Source of the DNA: Durusdinium trenchii | Lineage: Eukaryota > Sar > Dinophyceae > Suessiales > Symbiodiniaceae | DNA length: 64,000 nt | Direction of reading: 5' to 3' | Assembly: GCA_963970005.1 (NCBI GenBank) | Contig: CAXAMN010025683.1 | Location: 42,765-106,764 of the forward strand | In this document: in pieces, positions 20,565-31,976 of the stretch | How positions within the stretch are numbered: the stretch's first letter is position 1 | Layout: every line of letters starts with the position of its first letter | Notes under the pieces: generated by a model | The model's database searches: none | What the model was told of the DNA's origin: nothing | What the model saw: only the letters and a program-made list of their open reading frames with translations | Made by a program: the position numbers and the translations under genes

Positions 20565-22321
20565 GTGGCAGGGAAATCGCCACGAGATCGCCATTGGACC
20601 TGGAATTCAATCATTTCCCCATGATCTCCCTGGGCTGGGAACTTCATCCGAAACTCATGAAGGTTTCAGATGGTTTTGCCAAACAACCACACCTTCTATT
20701 GCTAGCCATAACTCTCACGACATGACGGGCGCCCTTCTTTCCACCTCTTTTTTGGGGATTCGGTTCTCGAAACCCATCGAACATCCCTGGTGTGTTCAAA
20801 AGAAAAACACCATTGGCCACTTCGGGTACCAGCTGTTCTCGCTACGCGACGGCCGGACGCCGGAGCGACGTCGGAGCGAAGGACGGAGCGGACGGAGCGG
20901 ACGGAGCGGACGGAGCGGACGAAACCGGGAACCGACTTCGTGAAGATGGCACTACGTATAGTACTTGTAATATCTTGTAATCCTTGTTGTGCCGTTTTTG
21001 TACTGGTATTTTTTCAAAGGGAAGGATCCAGGTGGACAAAAGTCTCCCAGATATTCCCCCTTAGAAACCTGTGTAGAAAATTATCAGGCTATCCATTGAG
21101 AGAGCCTGCTTCAGACAAGCATCCTGCAGCATCCAATAATTTTGGGCTTTCGGAAACCTTTGAGGCACAAGCATGCCTGCAAAAACATCTCAATCGTTTG
21201 GGGTGACGGGTACTTCTTTAGCAAGTTGATTCAATCTTTGTCCATTTGCTCGTTTCATCTTGTTTCTAATTCGGGAATCAGATGGGATCAGGCTCCCAAG
21301 AGAGTTGGTCACTTGACCGTAAAACCTGATTCTCATCCGAACGGATGGTCCAAACCGGAGCGTCATTCGGTGGATGACCGTCTGGGTGACCCGATGGTTC
21401 AAGACTATCCAAGGCTTGTGGTCTCGGAACGAGCAAGAACGGATGAGACACGTCGAAGACCCTGGCACCTTCAACTCTCTGAGTCTCGGAGTCACCAGGA
21501 AGTGGGCCAGGCCTATCCTGTTTGTAGAGGAACATCGTCTTCTCAAAGACCACGTCTTCCACTTCCAGGTTAGTGAGTCAGAGTGTACATGGTTTGATTC
21601 AATCTACTTTGCATACCTGCGGGGCGCGGGGTGGGTACTGAGAAGCAAAGACCACCATGTTTTGATAGATGTTCGTCAATCTGTCAGTTTTATCGAGACT
21701 TGGTGGCTTTGGTCCAGCGAAGAACGGACGGGACGCCAATCGAAACCTCGTGACCTCGTGAACTGGGTCTCCAATCGAAACACGTCCGACGTGCAGCCCG
21801 TCCGCGAGACTTACAGGTGTTGAATGCCAACCCTGAAGACAAGGCCGCTGGTTGCGACGCTTCTGAAGTGATGGAGTCGGGCCTCTGGTTTTCACAGTGT
21901 TTTCAGAGTCATGTGACATGTGGAAAAAGGTTATATATGGGTGTGACTTTTAATGGGGGTCTCCAACCAATTGGTTTCAATTGGTTTTGGCATGTGTTGG
22001 TGGTTGCTGCGCCCCCAAGAGTTTTTGGTCGTGAAGGTTTGGGTGCGGCTTTGAAACGGTTCACGCAGGGTTATAGACTGAAGAATCAGACTTGAAAGGA
22101 ATGAATTGGAGATTCTTGATACATCATCATATTATGTATTGGGGTTGTGCAAATGCCCTGTGTTGAATACATGAGCATGTCCTCTGACAAGGGGCATATC
22201 TCTTTTTGCTTCTGTCAGTGCCCCCATCCTTCTTCTGAGGCTTCTAACACTAACTTTTGGAGGAAAGCTGTACTTCTGGATACTGCTGGTAAACGCTCAC
22301 TGCTCAATTGTTGCTGCCCAG
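20565..22321. other. Putative intron with a 9-bp tandem repeat and a dispersed 30-bp word
   Basis: Holds about five units of ACGGAGCGG (20881-20921) and the 30-bp word CCACTTCCA...GAGTGTAC (21559-21588), 27 of 30 identical to 16891-16920. A 149-codon plus-strand frame (21374-21823) contains that repeated word and is treated as repeat-derived. Confidence 0.45.
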
Positions 22322-22388
22322 GGTGCAGGACAGCCTGGGCCGAGCACGGTCGGTGAAAACCGCGAGTGGTCAACAGTTGGACTCGCAG
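22322..22388 (+). CDS. Candidate small exon, GA donor
   Basis: Follows TGCCCAG|G and encodes VQDSLGRARSVKTASG then QQLDSQ, ending at GCAG|GAGGT. Basic, helix-prone peptide on the same strand as all other candidates. Not recognised. Confidence 0.35.
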
Positions 22389-23775
22389 GAGGTCTCGCTC
22401 TTTTGATACACACCCTTTCTTTTTGTCCAGGCGATCAGGCGGCTGGGTTTTGGTCGGCGACAAACCAATCAACAGAGCGCCTGGCACACCGGGACCTAAG
22501 GCTTTTCCAGCGAAACCCTCCAACTTTTCCAGCATGTAATTAGATCAGTCTGTCATTCGCTGCTACGTGGCTATGTGGGCCAAATAACATGTTTGTATAC
22601 AGTCTATGTGCGTATGTACAACCTGCATGTATAAAGTGATAATATGAGTTGCAGTCTAATTCATCGTAAAGGCATTATATATGGAACGTTTTGTCGGTAT
22701 TAGGCTTTTATAGCCCCACCCCAAAAACGATAGGGGGTGCCTTAAAAACGATACCCCAAAACGATACCCACCAAAGTTATCCAAAGTGTCAAAACCTGAA
22801 AAAACGATGGGGGATGCCCTAATTTACTTATGAATACACAGCCAAAAACCAATCATTTAGACGCTATACAAATATACACATACGCACCCTTCGCAAAGAC
22901 TTCTCAGCCATAGATCAAACACGACAACCATTCCTGATGCAAATGCAGCACTTTCCGACTTCGAAAGCAGCTCAGCGGACCGATCAAGGCCCTGTGACGG
23001 TCAGATCTCCAGGCCCTGTCCTCTGATGCCGACCCCCAGATGCTGATCAAGGTGGTGTTTAAGGAGAGGCTCGGACACCAGCTGCCTTTCTGCATCGGAC
23101 CCCACCTGGGTGTGGCTTAGCTAAAGGACACTGAAGGTATCAGCTATGCAAGTTTGTCTTAGTCTTTGGAACCACTGCTTGCCTTTTGGAGTCTACAGAG
23201 GTAAGTGGATCCACTGGCGCAAGGACCAACGTCAAGGAGGATTGTTTTCACGGCTCGTGCCGTAGAGCTGTAAAGCATAAGCCTGGGCAGGGGCCATTGG
23301 GCAACGCATGAAGGGTCAGCTGTTAAAGGTCCAGTTTCGGATCAGGGTCCATTGAAGGTAGAACACAAAAGTCACACAAGACAGCAATGTCGTCCAGATA
23401 CATGCCAATTAGACCAACTCGTGTTGAGTCTCACCTGAAATTGTACTTTCAATGGGCCTTTGACTCGCCCAAAAACAACATTTGTTGTTAGACCTGGATA
23501 ATTTTAACGACGTTATGTTTTTCATCAAAGCAGCTGAAAGGGCGGCGTGTAAAGGATTTGCAGTTGGTTGTCGATCCACACCACTTCCCCCAAAGGTACC
23601 AGATGAGGTCAGAACTGTTCCTGACACCTCGAGCCTCCAGTGCAACTTTCTGCTTGTCCAAGCAAGGACTAATTGGCCCTCGTGCTATATAGGTAAATAG
23701 GAAAAAGCTGCACCAGCAAGACCCCTCTGGCAGGGGTCCTGTTTCAGCATCACACAAAAGTAGGAAGAAAGACAG
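22389..23775. other. Putative intron; nothing recognised
   Basis: No supported coding sequence. AAACGATA(C)CCC(C) words recur at 22726-22800 and AT-rich sequence surrounds them. Confidence 0.45.
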
Positions 23776-23920
23776 GCTGAACTCCTCTACGCCGACCTGG
23801 TGGAAGAGTTCCTCCTTGCGCAACACCCGGAAGTGGAAAACCCAATGAATGTGGTTTTGACCGAGCGTGCCCGCGCCGCTGTGCAAGCCGTTTTGCATCA
23901 GACCACCGGGCGGCCGGGGG
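23776..23920 (+). CDS. Candidate exon of unknown protein (AELLYADLVEEFLLAQ...)
   Basis: After the acceptor GACAG|GCT the frame encodes AELLYADLVEEFLLAQ, then HPEVENPMNVVLTERARA and AVQAVLHQTTGRP. It is strongly amphipathic, helical and compositionally normal, and among the best coding stretches between 15 and 36 kb. The frame runs into a Gly run and stops at about 23966, so the donor lies somewhere after 23900. The family is not recognised. The antisense 207-codon frame over the same bases is low-complexity and is taken as the shadow. Confidence 0.5.
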
Positions 23921-25508
23921 GGGGCGATCTGCGAATCGCCGTAGGGAATCGCCGGGAGGTTCTTTGAATCCGGCGATGAGGGTGCCGATTTTAGGCCTGG
24001 AGTGGCTTTGGCTGCGTTAAGGGAAAGTGGAGGTGGGGATGATGCGGAGGATGAACACAGGCTCGAGTGTGCGCTGTGGGGAATGGTGTTGGATTGCCAT
24101 TTGATATCCATGCTGGAACGCTGTCCAATCTACTTTAAAGATCTTTAAAGATGATTAGAATAATGTTATATGTGTCTATAGTGTTGTTGGGTTGTATCTG
24201 AAAATAGTAATGACTATACAGTAGGCCCCCCTGGTAGAGAAAACCATGCAAAATGCGAGATCTCGTCCTGAAGGTGTTCAGGCTCAACGGAGAGACAGAG
24301 AGCGAGCCGAACAGGAACCTACAAAGCATGAATTGAATAATAACAAGTCGGTTTTAGCTTTTAGTTTAGTCTGGTTTACCTGTTGATGTTCACTCTTCAA
24401 GCTACTCTATTTGCTGCATGGTTTGCTGCAAATTCTTATCATGAGTTGCAGAGCAATGAAGGAGTGTATGTATATACATAATATACTATACACTATCTCT
24501 CACGCGTGTTTGTTTAGGTTGAATCGAAGAGTGTTTGACACATTAGATGCTTCAATGGACGATTCACCCAGGATGCTCGGTGCGCGAGCACCATTATTAC
24601 TTTGCGACATAGCTGGAGATCTTCAATTCGTTCTGGGCACCAGTTGAGGCTTCCACACTTCTAGTGACAATGCTGACTCCTGTTCTTTGCTTTTGCGTCC
24701 TGGAGAAAGCACGAGACCTTGGTGCCAGAATCAGAAGCGGCACTGTCACACTGCTCCTGCGGTGTCTACATGGCACGATCTGAGCTGTTGAAGTGAGGCA
24801 ATACAGAGAACAACGCACTGTCTTGGTTTTCAATTTGTCCGCAAGGATGCGAAACCCTTTTGGATTCGGATCATGTGTGCAATCGAGCTAACCACGCAGA
24901 GGCTGTTAGACTCCTGTTCGCAATACGGACAGGTACCAAAGGTCCACTGACCTTTCCCGACCACTCAGTATAGACCTTCAATTCCAATCAAAAAGGTGTC
25001 AGATGGGTTCATGGAAAAGAACACGACATACCTTTGAGCGGCTGGATTGTAGCGATTTCACGAGCAAGCAGATCAGTCTGGCTTGAACACCATACGACAT
25101 CCCAAAAGCTTTCAATAGGCAAACATGCAAGTGGAATGTAGCCTCTTGGAATCTACAGTTGTCCACTTCCATGTTTGTGTCTTTCAGTATTTTTACTTAT
25201 ATAGATAGACACTTGACACTCCTGTTTTGTTGCTCTTAAGACCCTCAGGGTATGCTTTACATCCTTTACCAACCGCAATCAAAGCAGGTACATGATCGAA
25301 AAAAGGAGGCTCAGACAAATAGTATTTCATAAATAGTACATTAATTCTATGAGTACCTCTATTATAAACTATATATAGGCATTATTGATATACTGTGTTG
25401 ATTTCTATTCTCTTATATTGTCTATATCATATATATATATATCTATCTATCTACTTTCTGTAGACCTTCCTCTCACGGACTGAGATCGCTGCATCGACCC
25501 CTCTCAAG
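23921..25508. other. Putative intron; (AT)-rich with microsatellites
   Basis: No supported coding frame. Rich in TATATA tracts (25424-25442) and CTAT repeats just after. Confidence 0.45.
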
Positions 25509-25568
25509 GTCTTTGCGGAGCGAGGGGAGCGACACGAGCGACACGCTCGAAGGCCGGACGTAGACCGG
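25509..25568 (+). CDS. Candidate small exon, Arg/Glu-rich
   Basis: Between CTCAAG|GTC and CCG|GTCG the frame encodes VFAERGERHERHARRPDVDR, a charged, helix-prone peptide of higher GC than its surroundings. The frame is short and could be chance. Confidence 0.25.
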
Positions 25569-27289
25569 TCGTGCTCTACACGCATCTAATGGGCGTCGCG
25601 ATGTTGACCGAGGTTTTTCGGTCGGTTGGAGACCATTCCTTTTGGGTGTCGCCCTGGTGGACCCATGTAGAGGTCAAGCATTGTCATTTGCCACTAGTTG
25701 AAACCCACAGCCATCGGTCACAGCTTTGCCAAGCTGTTTGGGTATTGGTGTTGAAACGTGTTGACCAGATCTATATAGTTTCAACATGAACTGAGGGGAA
25801 CACATTAAAAAACAACATGGTCGATCTTAAAACGTCAGTGGCAGTTTTTGCTCTCTTTGAGATTTAGCCATGAACATGTGATGGTCGAGTTTTGTCTTCA
25901 CCAACGGGCATGGCCAGTTAACCTTGGCACCTTCACCATTGGTGTTCGAGGTCCGTTTCAATTCGCATGCCATCCTGCCATCCTGTATCAATGTCGGGAC
26001 AGGACTAAGTCGGTTCGTGTTCTACTTGTATTTGTAAGTACTTGGACCATGCTAAATCATAAGCCAAAGTAGAGGGACAAAAGAGTCTGTAACCACATTA
26101 TAGTTATGAGTTCTGCAAGTCTTTTCGCCAAGCTGACCGCATGTGTCTTTCAACTTGCTGAGCTGTCGAGCACCGCTGGTCGCTGCCGCTGTTCAATTCC
26201 ACTGGTCGCCAGGTGAGGTGGTCTATCGCATGGGCGGTCAGTTCTGGCCAACTCGCTGTCATGCGCGGCTCACGGGGGAGCTCCTGCTGATCCAGCGCAG
26301 TGGAAAACAGCCGCTTCGCTCGGTGAGTTTTCAATCGGCGCCGCGTTTCGTGGCGTTTTGCACACGGCTTTCGATCGGGTCGTTGGGAAGATCGAAGTAG
26401 TTGAAGCGTAGGCAGTCAACGTTATGGATGTTGTGGCAGTCGATGAAACATGTGGAGGTGGCATTCGACGTGTTATATACATTTGGTTTCATTACGTAAA
26501 CATGATGTGGGTAGAATATATCGTATAATTACTGTTTCCTGATGTGTCATTGATTCGTGCAAGCAATGCTTGATAATGGTCGCACTAATCTGTCGATTGA
26601 ACATGATTCCCACCAACACTGCTTGGCTGGTGTGGGTCTGTTGACATATATATATATATATATGTACTTGGGTGGACTGGCGCAGAGTGATCGACTTCTC
26701 CTCGTAAGGCGCTCGTGACACTGCAGCACAGCAGCACACCATACTCACCAAATAGCATATTGCTGGAGTTGGGCTGCTCCACTGAACAGACCTGGATGGT
26801 GAGCTACTCAGCTACTCATGAATGGACAGCAGAGTTCTTTACGGCCAACGTTTTTGCTTAATTTGCATTGTCCTATACGGCCTGTTCTTGGCTGCAGCCG
26901 ACTCAAATTCTGTATCAAGAGCCCGCTCTCCTTTCTGACGCTCTCTTCCCCAAGTCTCCTGCCAACCAGCCAGGTTTTAAGCAAGAGTGTAATATCTCAT
27001 GAGGCTCATAGTGTTAAAGCTTCCATGCTATATTATATATATATATTTTTAATCAATAGTCTCCAAATGTCTCCAACCTGTTGCACAATACACTATGAGC
27101 TAGAGACGAATAGAGCTCGAGAGGCGGATAAACTGTAAACCCCTATTTTGCACCTCTTGACGTACATCACTTCGAGCTATGAACCTCTATCCACCAACTT
27201 TGGTAAAGACATTCATTCATGAATAATTCCATTCTGTTCACATTTGTTCACCCATTTCTGAGGCTCCAAACGGCTCCAAACACATCCAG
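25569..27289. other. Putative intron; nothing firmly recognised
   Basis: Contains an (AT)n tract at 26644-26664 and another at 27032-27048. A GC-rich patch near 26150-26390 has frames open on both strands but no clear exon. Confidence 0.4.
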
Positions 27290-27410
27290 ATTGGAGTGTT
27301 GGTTGTTCCGCCCCAAATCGGCCCTGACCCGAGGGAAGCCGCCGTGACCTTGCACGGCGCGTCCGTGGAGCTGCGCGCGCAGAGCACCGTGTGCCGCGGC
27401 CACCGAGACT
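27290..27410 (+). CDS. Candidate exon, GC-rich, unknown protein
   Basis: Starts after CATCCAG|ATT and encodes IGVLVVPPQIGPDPREAA then VTLHGASVELRAQSTVC and RGHRDWR. It is GC-rich with balanced amino-acid use, unlike the AT-rich flanks. The donor is not resolved; the frame ends at a TGA near 27440. The family is not recognised. The antisense frame is Arg/Ser-rich and looks like a shadow. Confidence 0.45.
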
Positions 27411-29764
27411 GGCGTTGCCACTCCCCGTTTTTGGCTTGTTGATGGACACCGTGGACGGCTCCTTTCGGGGGTAACCTCGTTTTTGAATGGCTATTTGAAA
27501 AATGAGACCCCTCAAGATTCAAAAAGGGGGTCCTTTCTGTGGAGGTGGAAGTCATGTGAGAAGAAGAGGATCAACATGGATAAAGAATCATAAAGAATCC
27601 TTTGACCCGACATGGTTCTTCCGTAAGGGGGGGCGGATCGGGAGAACATGATTGGACACCCACAGAATGGTGTGTGGCAAGGTCTTTGGCCCTATTCTTC
27701 GCAGCTTTCAACCGGAGAAGTGTACCGGGATTGGTTTCCTGGTGAAGACTGGCCTGCTCTTGGTTCTGACCACCTAATTACCTGGGATGTCAAACGCACT
27801 TGGTTGATGGACCACCTCCCCAGGTCCCAGTTGCTGACCATCGAATTGTTAACCTTTTCCACCCAACCCTGAATCGAACGATCAGATCGACAGCACCTCA
27901 GTGAGTTGCAACCCGGCCGGCGCCTTGGCCGCCTTGGCCTTAGCCTTGGCCATTGAAAACAATGAGCTGGTCTTGGTCAATCGACCACAATCCTTAATAG
28001 AACCTCGGGTCGTTCGGTCAAACCGGGTTGGCCAGGTCGGGTTGGCGCTCGTTCGATGCCCCACGCTGCTGCTCGTTTTCGCTCAAACGCCCACGCCGAC
28101 AACGCCTAGAAGTGGACTCCGTGAAGAAACGTCAAAGGAAGTTGAACCAAGAAGTATAAAGGAAGTTCTTGAAATTCGATACAAGAGAATTTGTTTGGCG
28201 TTTGACTCTCAGGGTGACCTGGTCTTTTTCACTTGGACCCCAATCATGAAGATCAGCTGCCAATCGGCCATGTCGGGAGAGCTGCTCTTGGATCTGGAAC
28301 TCGAGCCGAGCAACTCTCTGTCCCTTGGATTCCCTTGGTACATCCCAGCAGAGGGAGGCTTCGTCGTATCTTCTAGTTGACTGAAGTGGCTTTGGGTGAA
28401 AAACCTGGAACCCTAAACCATCCTAAGCCCTTCTATAGTATAGGTTGGAGGCCATCGCCATAAGCTCGACCTTCCTGGAAAAGTCTATTCGTTGATGTTC
28501 GGTGGTTGACCTGGGTCCGGTTTTGATCACAGCCAAGTCTTTCTTCCTTTCGACTTGGCCCCGGAACCTTAATGTGCAAACTCCCCTCTGTCCAGCATCT
28601 TTAAAGTAGAAGTGTCCCATGACGAGAAAAAGGGATCCCAAGTAGAAACACTGAGTCAGGTGGATTCATAGGTCTAGGTGGGTGTCTAGTAGACTAGATA
28701 GGCCACCTGGTGAGATTCCAATTTTTGCAGCAAGAAGAACCTTATATTCAACGATGCAACATGTCGCTCCACTGCAGCCAGATCTGTGGTAGAGAGCCCG
28801 GACCAACACGTTTTCAATGTCCTCGTTCCAAGAGTTCAGAAGCGTCCTGATGCCATATTGCACCACCGCGATCAAAAAGAATCATCATGTTTTAATATTT
28901 GCTTTCCGGCCCCTTGATGAACCTACACGTTCAAAACCGTAGGTGACGACCGAAAACGGTTGTCTCCTACGAAGCTCTTCACTGAAGTCTAAGGCAGCAA
29001 ATAGGCAGCAAGGTCTTCGGAACGATTCCTGCGTGCAGTCCGGTCTTCATGAAATTCAAGCAATTCGAACATCCCCCTGCCGTTGGGTGGTAGGTACTGG
29101 TGGATGCCAAGCCAGGTGAATTTATATGGCTTCATGCTTCGAAAACCGCAAATGTGAGTGGTTCTTCCACGGACACAGGTCTTTCGCATGCAGTTGCCAG
29201 TTGCCACACTTTTTTTTGGCACCGAGTCTGACACTCGAACCCTGAATCCTTGAACCACAGATCGCTCGACCAAGTCTGACTCCCGACTGAGTCTCCCAGC
29301 TGATCGGGGTCCGGTGGACTCCCTGATCCTCTCGGTCCGAGACAGTGGGGACTTGATGGACCCAATGAGTTCCACAGATATATTATATGGACATATATGG
29401 ACCCCATGCACATGTCTGAAACCGATGTCCGTATCCGAACGTATCCGTTTTTTGTTGGGTTGCCTGTGATCTTGCCCAAGTATAGTCACCCCCTGAGAAG
29501 GTAGAAAAGTGAATCCATTTTGAACATTTCTTGTAGGAACGCCTTGAGTTCTTACGGTAAGTGTAAAGCCTGGTGTCTTTAGCATGTATCTGGGGCGGGC
29601 TTCCGCTGCGCCGGCTCGCACAAAAGTTTCCGACTGTGCAGGCGTCCATTGCATTTCGACTGTGCGTCGCACAAAACTGGTGCGTTCTCGCTGTGGTGCC
29701 GTGCACATGTTCGGACTTCGGACTTGGCGGTCATTTTTCATGGCAGATTTTGTCTCAGGCACGG

Positions 29765-29965
29765 CACGGACGCAGATTTCTTGGCAGGTGCGGCGCTTTG
29801 TGGGCCGTGAAGTGCAGATCTCGTGCAAAGCGGAGGACTTTGTGAACCTTGAAGTGCAGATGTCGTGGCAGGCGCAGCACTTGGTGAACGCCGAGGTGAA
29901 GATTTCGTGGCAGGCGCAGCACTGTGTGAACCTCATGTAGATTTCGTGGCTTGTGAACCTTACCG
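29765..29965. repeat. 42-bp minisatellite, about 4.5 units
   Basis: Units begin GCAGAT(T/C/G)TC(G/T)TGGCAGG and end near GTGAACCTT. Period 42 keeps both strands in frame and produces the repeated peptides QISWQAQHxVNxEV (plus) and CCACHEICTSxFTK (minus). The last unit is partly deleted. Confidence 0.85.
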
Positions 29966-31460
29966 TGCAGATTGCCACTCTGTGCGGAGCAACAGGGATG
30001 ACTCATCATTGTAATTTTCTGCACACTCTTTCGGGTCTACCGGGATAATCGGTGGAGCGGCCAGACGGGAGAGAGCCGTTCTCCCACAGCCGAGGCTGCT
30101 GGTCCGAGAGCAGCTGGTCCAAAAGACTCATATCAAAGAGCCCTTCAGTCTGATCCTCGAGGCAGATGGATCCAAGACCCAGACCGTCCATGTACGACCA
30201 TGTGTTTCCTCGCAGGTAGGCCAATAGACCGTGCCTGGATGGGTTGGGGTTCTAGGGGGTTCTAGGGTGATGACCACCTTCTGGACAATCACTCCCCGAA
30301 GAGAGCAGGATAGCTGGGTGCATCTTGTACAAGGGTTTTGTTTTGGTGAGTATTGTCTACGTGTTCAGGAGTTCTTTTGGATAACTTCCAGAGGTATTTT
30401 ACCCAAGATATTTAGACACTGTTTGCTATCAGGCTCTTCACCAAACGCGTAAAGATCCCTTGACAATAAGCTGGACCAGGGTTTTCAAAGAAGCAACGAT
30501 TGAAGATTACAGGTGATCTTGGATTCACTTGGGTATTCTTTTTTGAATCTACTCCAAACAAAATCTCTGCAATGATCCCGTTTAATCCCCCCACAGGGTC
30601 AATTGAGCCGATTGGTTTTTCACGGCAGGGCCAGCCCTTGCGTGGCCGCGAGTCCTTAGAAGCCAACGGCCTCAAAGCAGGTGGGCGATCTTGATGGGAT
30701 TATGGAGAAACCGAAACCAAAATTTTGCCCTGCGCAGAGGTTCCTGGACCCTCATATATGGAGGGGTCTGGGGTATCAAATCCCTAGATTTGCCAAGGGT
30801 TTCTTGGAGCGTGTCACCGACCTTCTCAATGAACGATTTGGATTTCGCAGAAAGACCACCCGGCCTGGACCGTCCATTGTTCATTTTTCCACAGGGGTCC
30901 AACGGGGTGAGCCGGGAGGTCTCTTAATGCAGGGCTGGGCCTGGTCCATTTCTAGACCATGCACGTACGTCACAAATTACGGAATCTACCATCCTGGCAG
31001 CCAAACGCAGCACTTCTGAACATCCTGAACCCGCAACTCACTTCCAACCATCATTGCAATTCTATATACCTACACACTGTCCGGTGTCATGTTGCTCACT
31101 GTGAATCTGAATATATAGTTTATTCAAATTAAGTATCTCACGACGTCACACCTGTACCAACATAGACGGCCTGTGAGAACTGGTGTTGGGATGTTCTTTT
31201 TTCTTTGTATGTGTTTTCCAATAAGTTGCCAGTCTGAGAGGGTCTGTCGTTTCTTGGCCGAGAGCCGAGTGTTTTTGTTGCAATGGACCATTGGTCGCCA
31301 GGCAGTGTGGTGGAAGTGATCCAACAGGGAATTCCTGGCTGGACGTGCATCTGTCACGGAGATGAGGTTGGACGCTGGGATGCAGCCACGGTTCCGCAGC
31401 TGTTGAGCTGAAATCGGCTGTTGACTCAGTCGACTCCCAGGAAGACAAGCTACTGCTCGT

Positions 31461-31520
31461 ATCAGGCAGTATCAGGCAGTATCATGCAGTATCAGGCAGT
31501 ATCATGCAGTATCACGCAGT
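31461..31520. repeat. 10-bp minisatellite, six units
   Basis: Six consecutive 10-base units of ATCA(G/T/C)GCAGT with changes only at the fifth base. Confidence 0.95.
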
Positions 31521-31931
31521 ACTACAGACAGCCTGTTTGTTGCTCAGGTGGGATATGATTTTGGGAGGTACTTTGCAGATTGCTGAGAAGCATCAACACA
31601 ATATATATCCCAGACCATCCATGAGACATTGGGGTAGTTCACCCGAACTCAATGTAGGTAAATACGCCAGTCCCACGAACAGTCTGGGTAAGTATCTCTC
31701 TCTGTATATATAGTGGTCCCCAAAGAGTCAGATAGACACGGTTTCCAATAATTACACTATTAGTGACACATGTTCCCATGTTCCTATCTATTTAGGGGAT
31801 GTCACGGCCGCGTTTGGTCACCACACCTAAGAACGGTCCGAACGGGTAGTCCGCGGCAGCTCCGCTCCGCTGGTGCATGTCAAGGCCGTGAGACATCGGG
31901 TGACTTTCTCATTTGGGACGTGCCCTTCAAG

Positions 31932-31976
31932 GAGGTCGCGGCCTTGAGCGCCCAAGCAACGCGTGTGCGCATCCAG
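31932..31976 (+). CDS. Candidate micro-exon (EVAALSAQATRVRIQ)
   Basis: Fifteen codons between TTCAAG|GAGG and ATCCAG|GAGA, phase 0, with a GA donor whose first bases copy the exon start. EVAALSAQATRVRIQ is coiled-coil-like and resembles in style the exons beyond 49.7 kb. Confidence 0.4.

Larger units (their letters stand above)
27411..31931. other. Putative intron/intergenic DNA with minisatellites
   Basis: No confident exon. It contains a 159-codon plus frame (27901-28380) without recognisable motifs, one unit of the dispersed 21-bp repeat at 28443, a 42-bp minisatellite (29765-29965) and a 10-bp minisatellite (31461-31520). Confidence 0.4.

Noticed and set aside
21374-21823. 149-codon plus-strand open frame
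   Set aside because: Contains the dispersed 30-base word also found at 16891; no family recognised and no splice logic.
27901-28380. 159-codon plus-strand open frame
   Set aside because: Ala/Leu low-complexity start, no motif, and no splice or start context supporting a gene.
29765-29965. CRISPR-like regular repeats
   Set aside because: Units are contiguous without spacers; it is a minisatellite in a eukaryotic genome. The same applies to 31461-31520.
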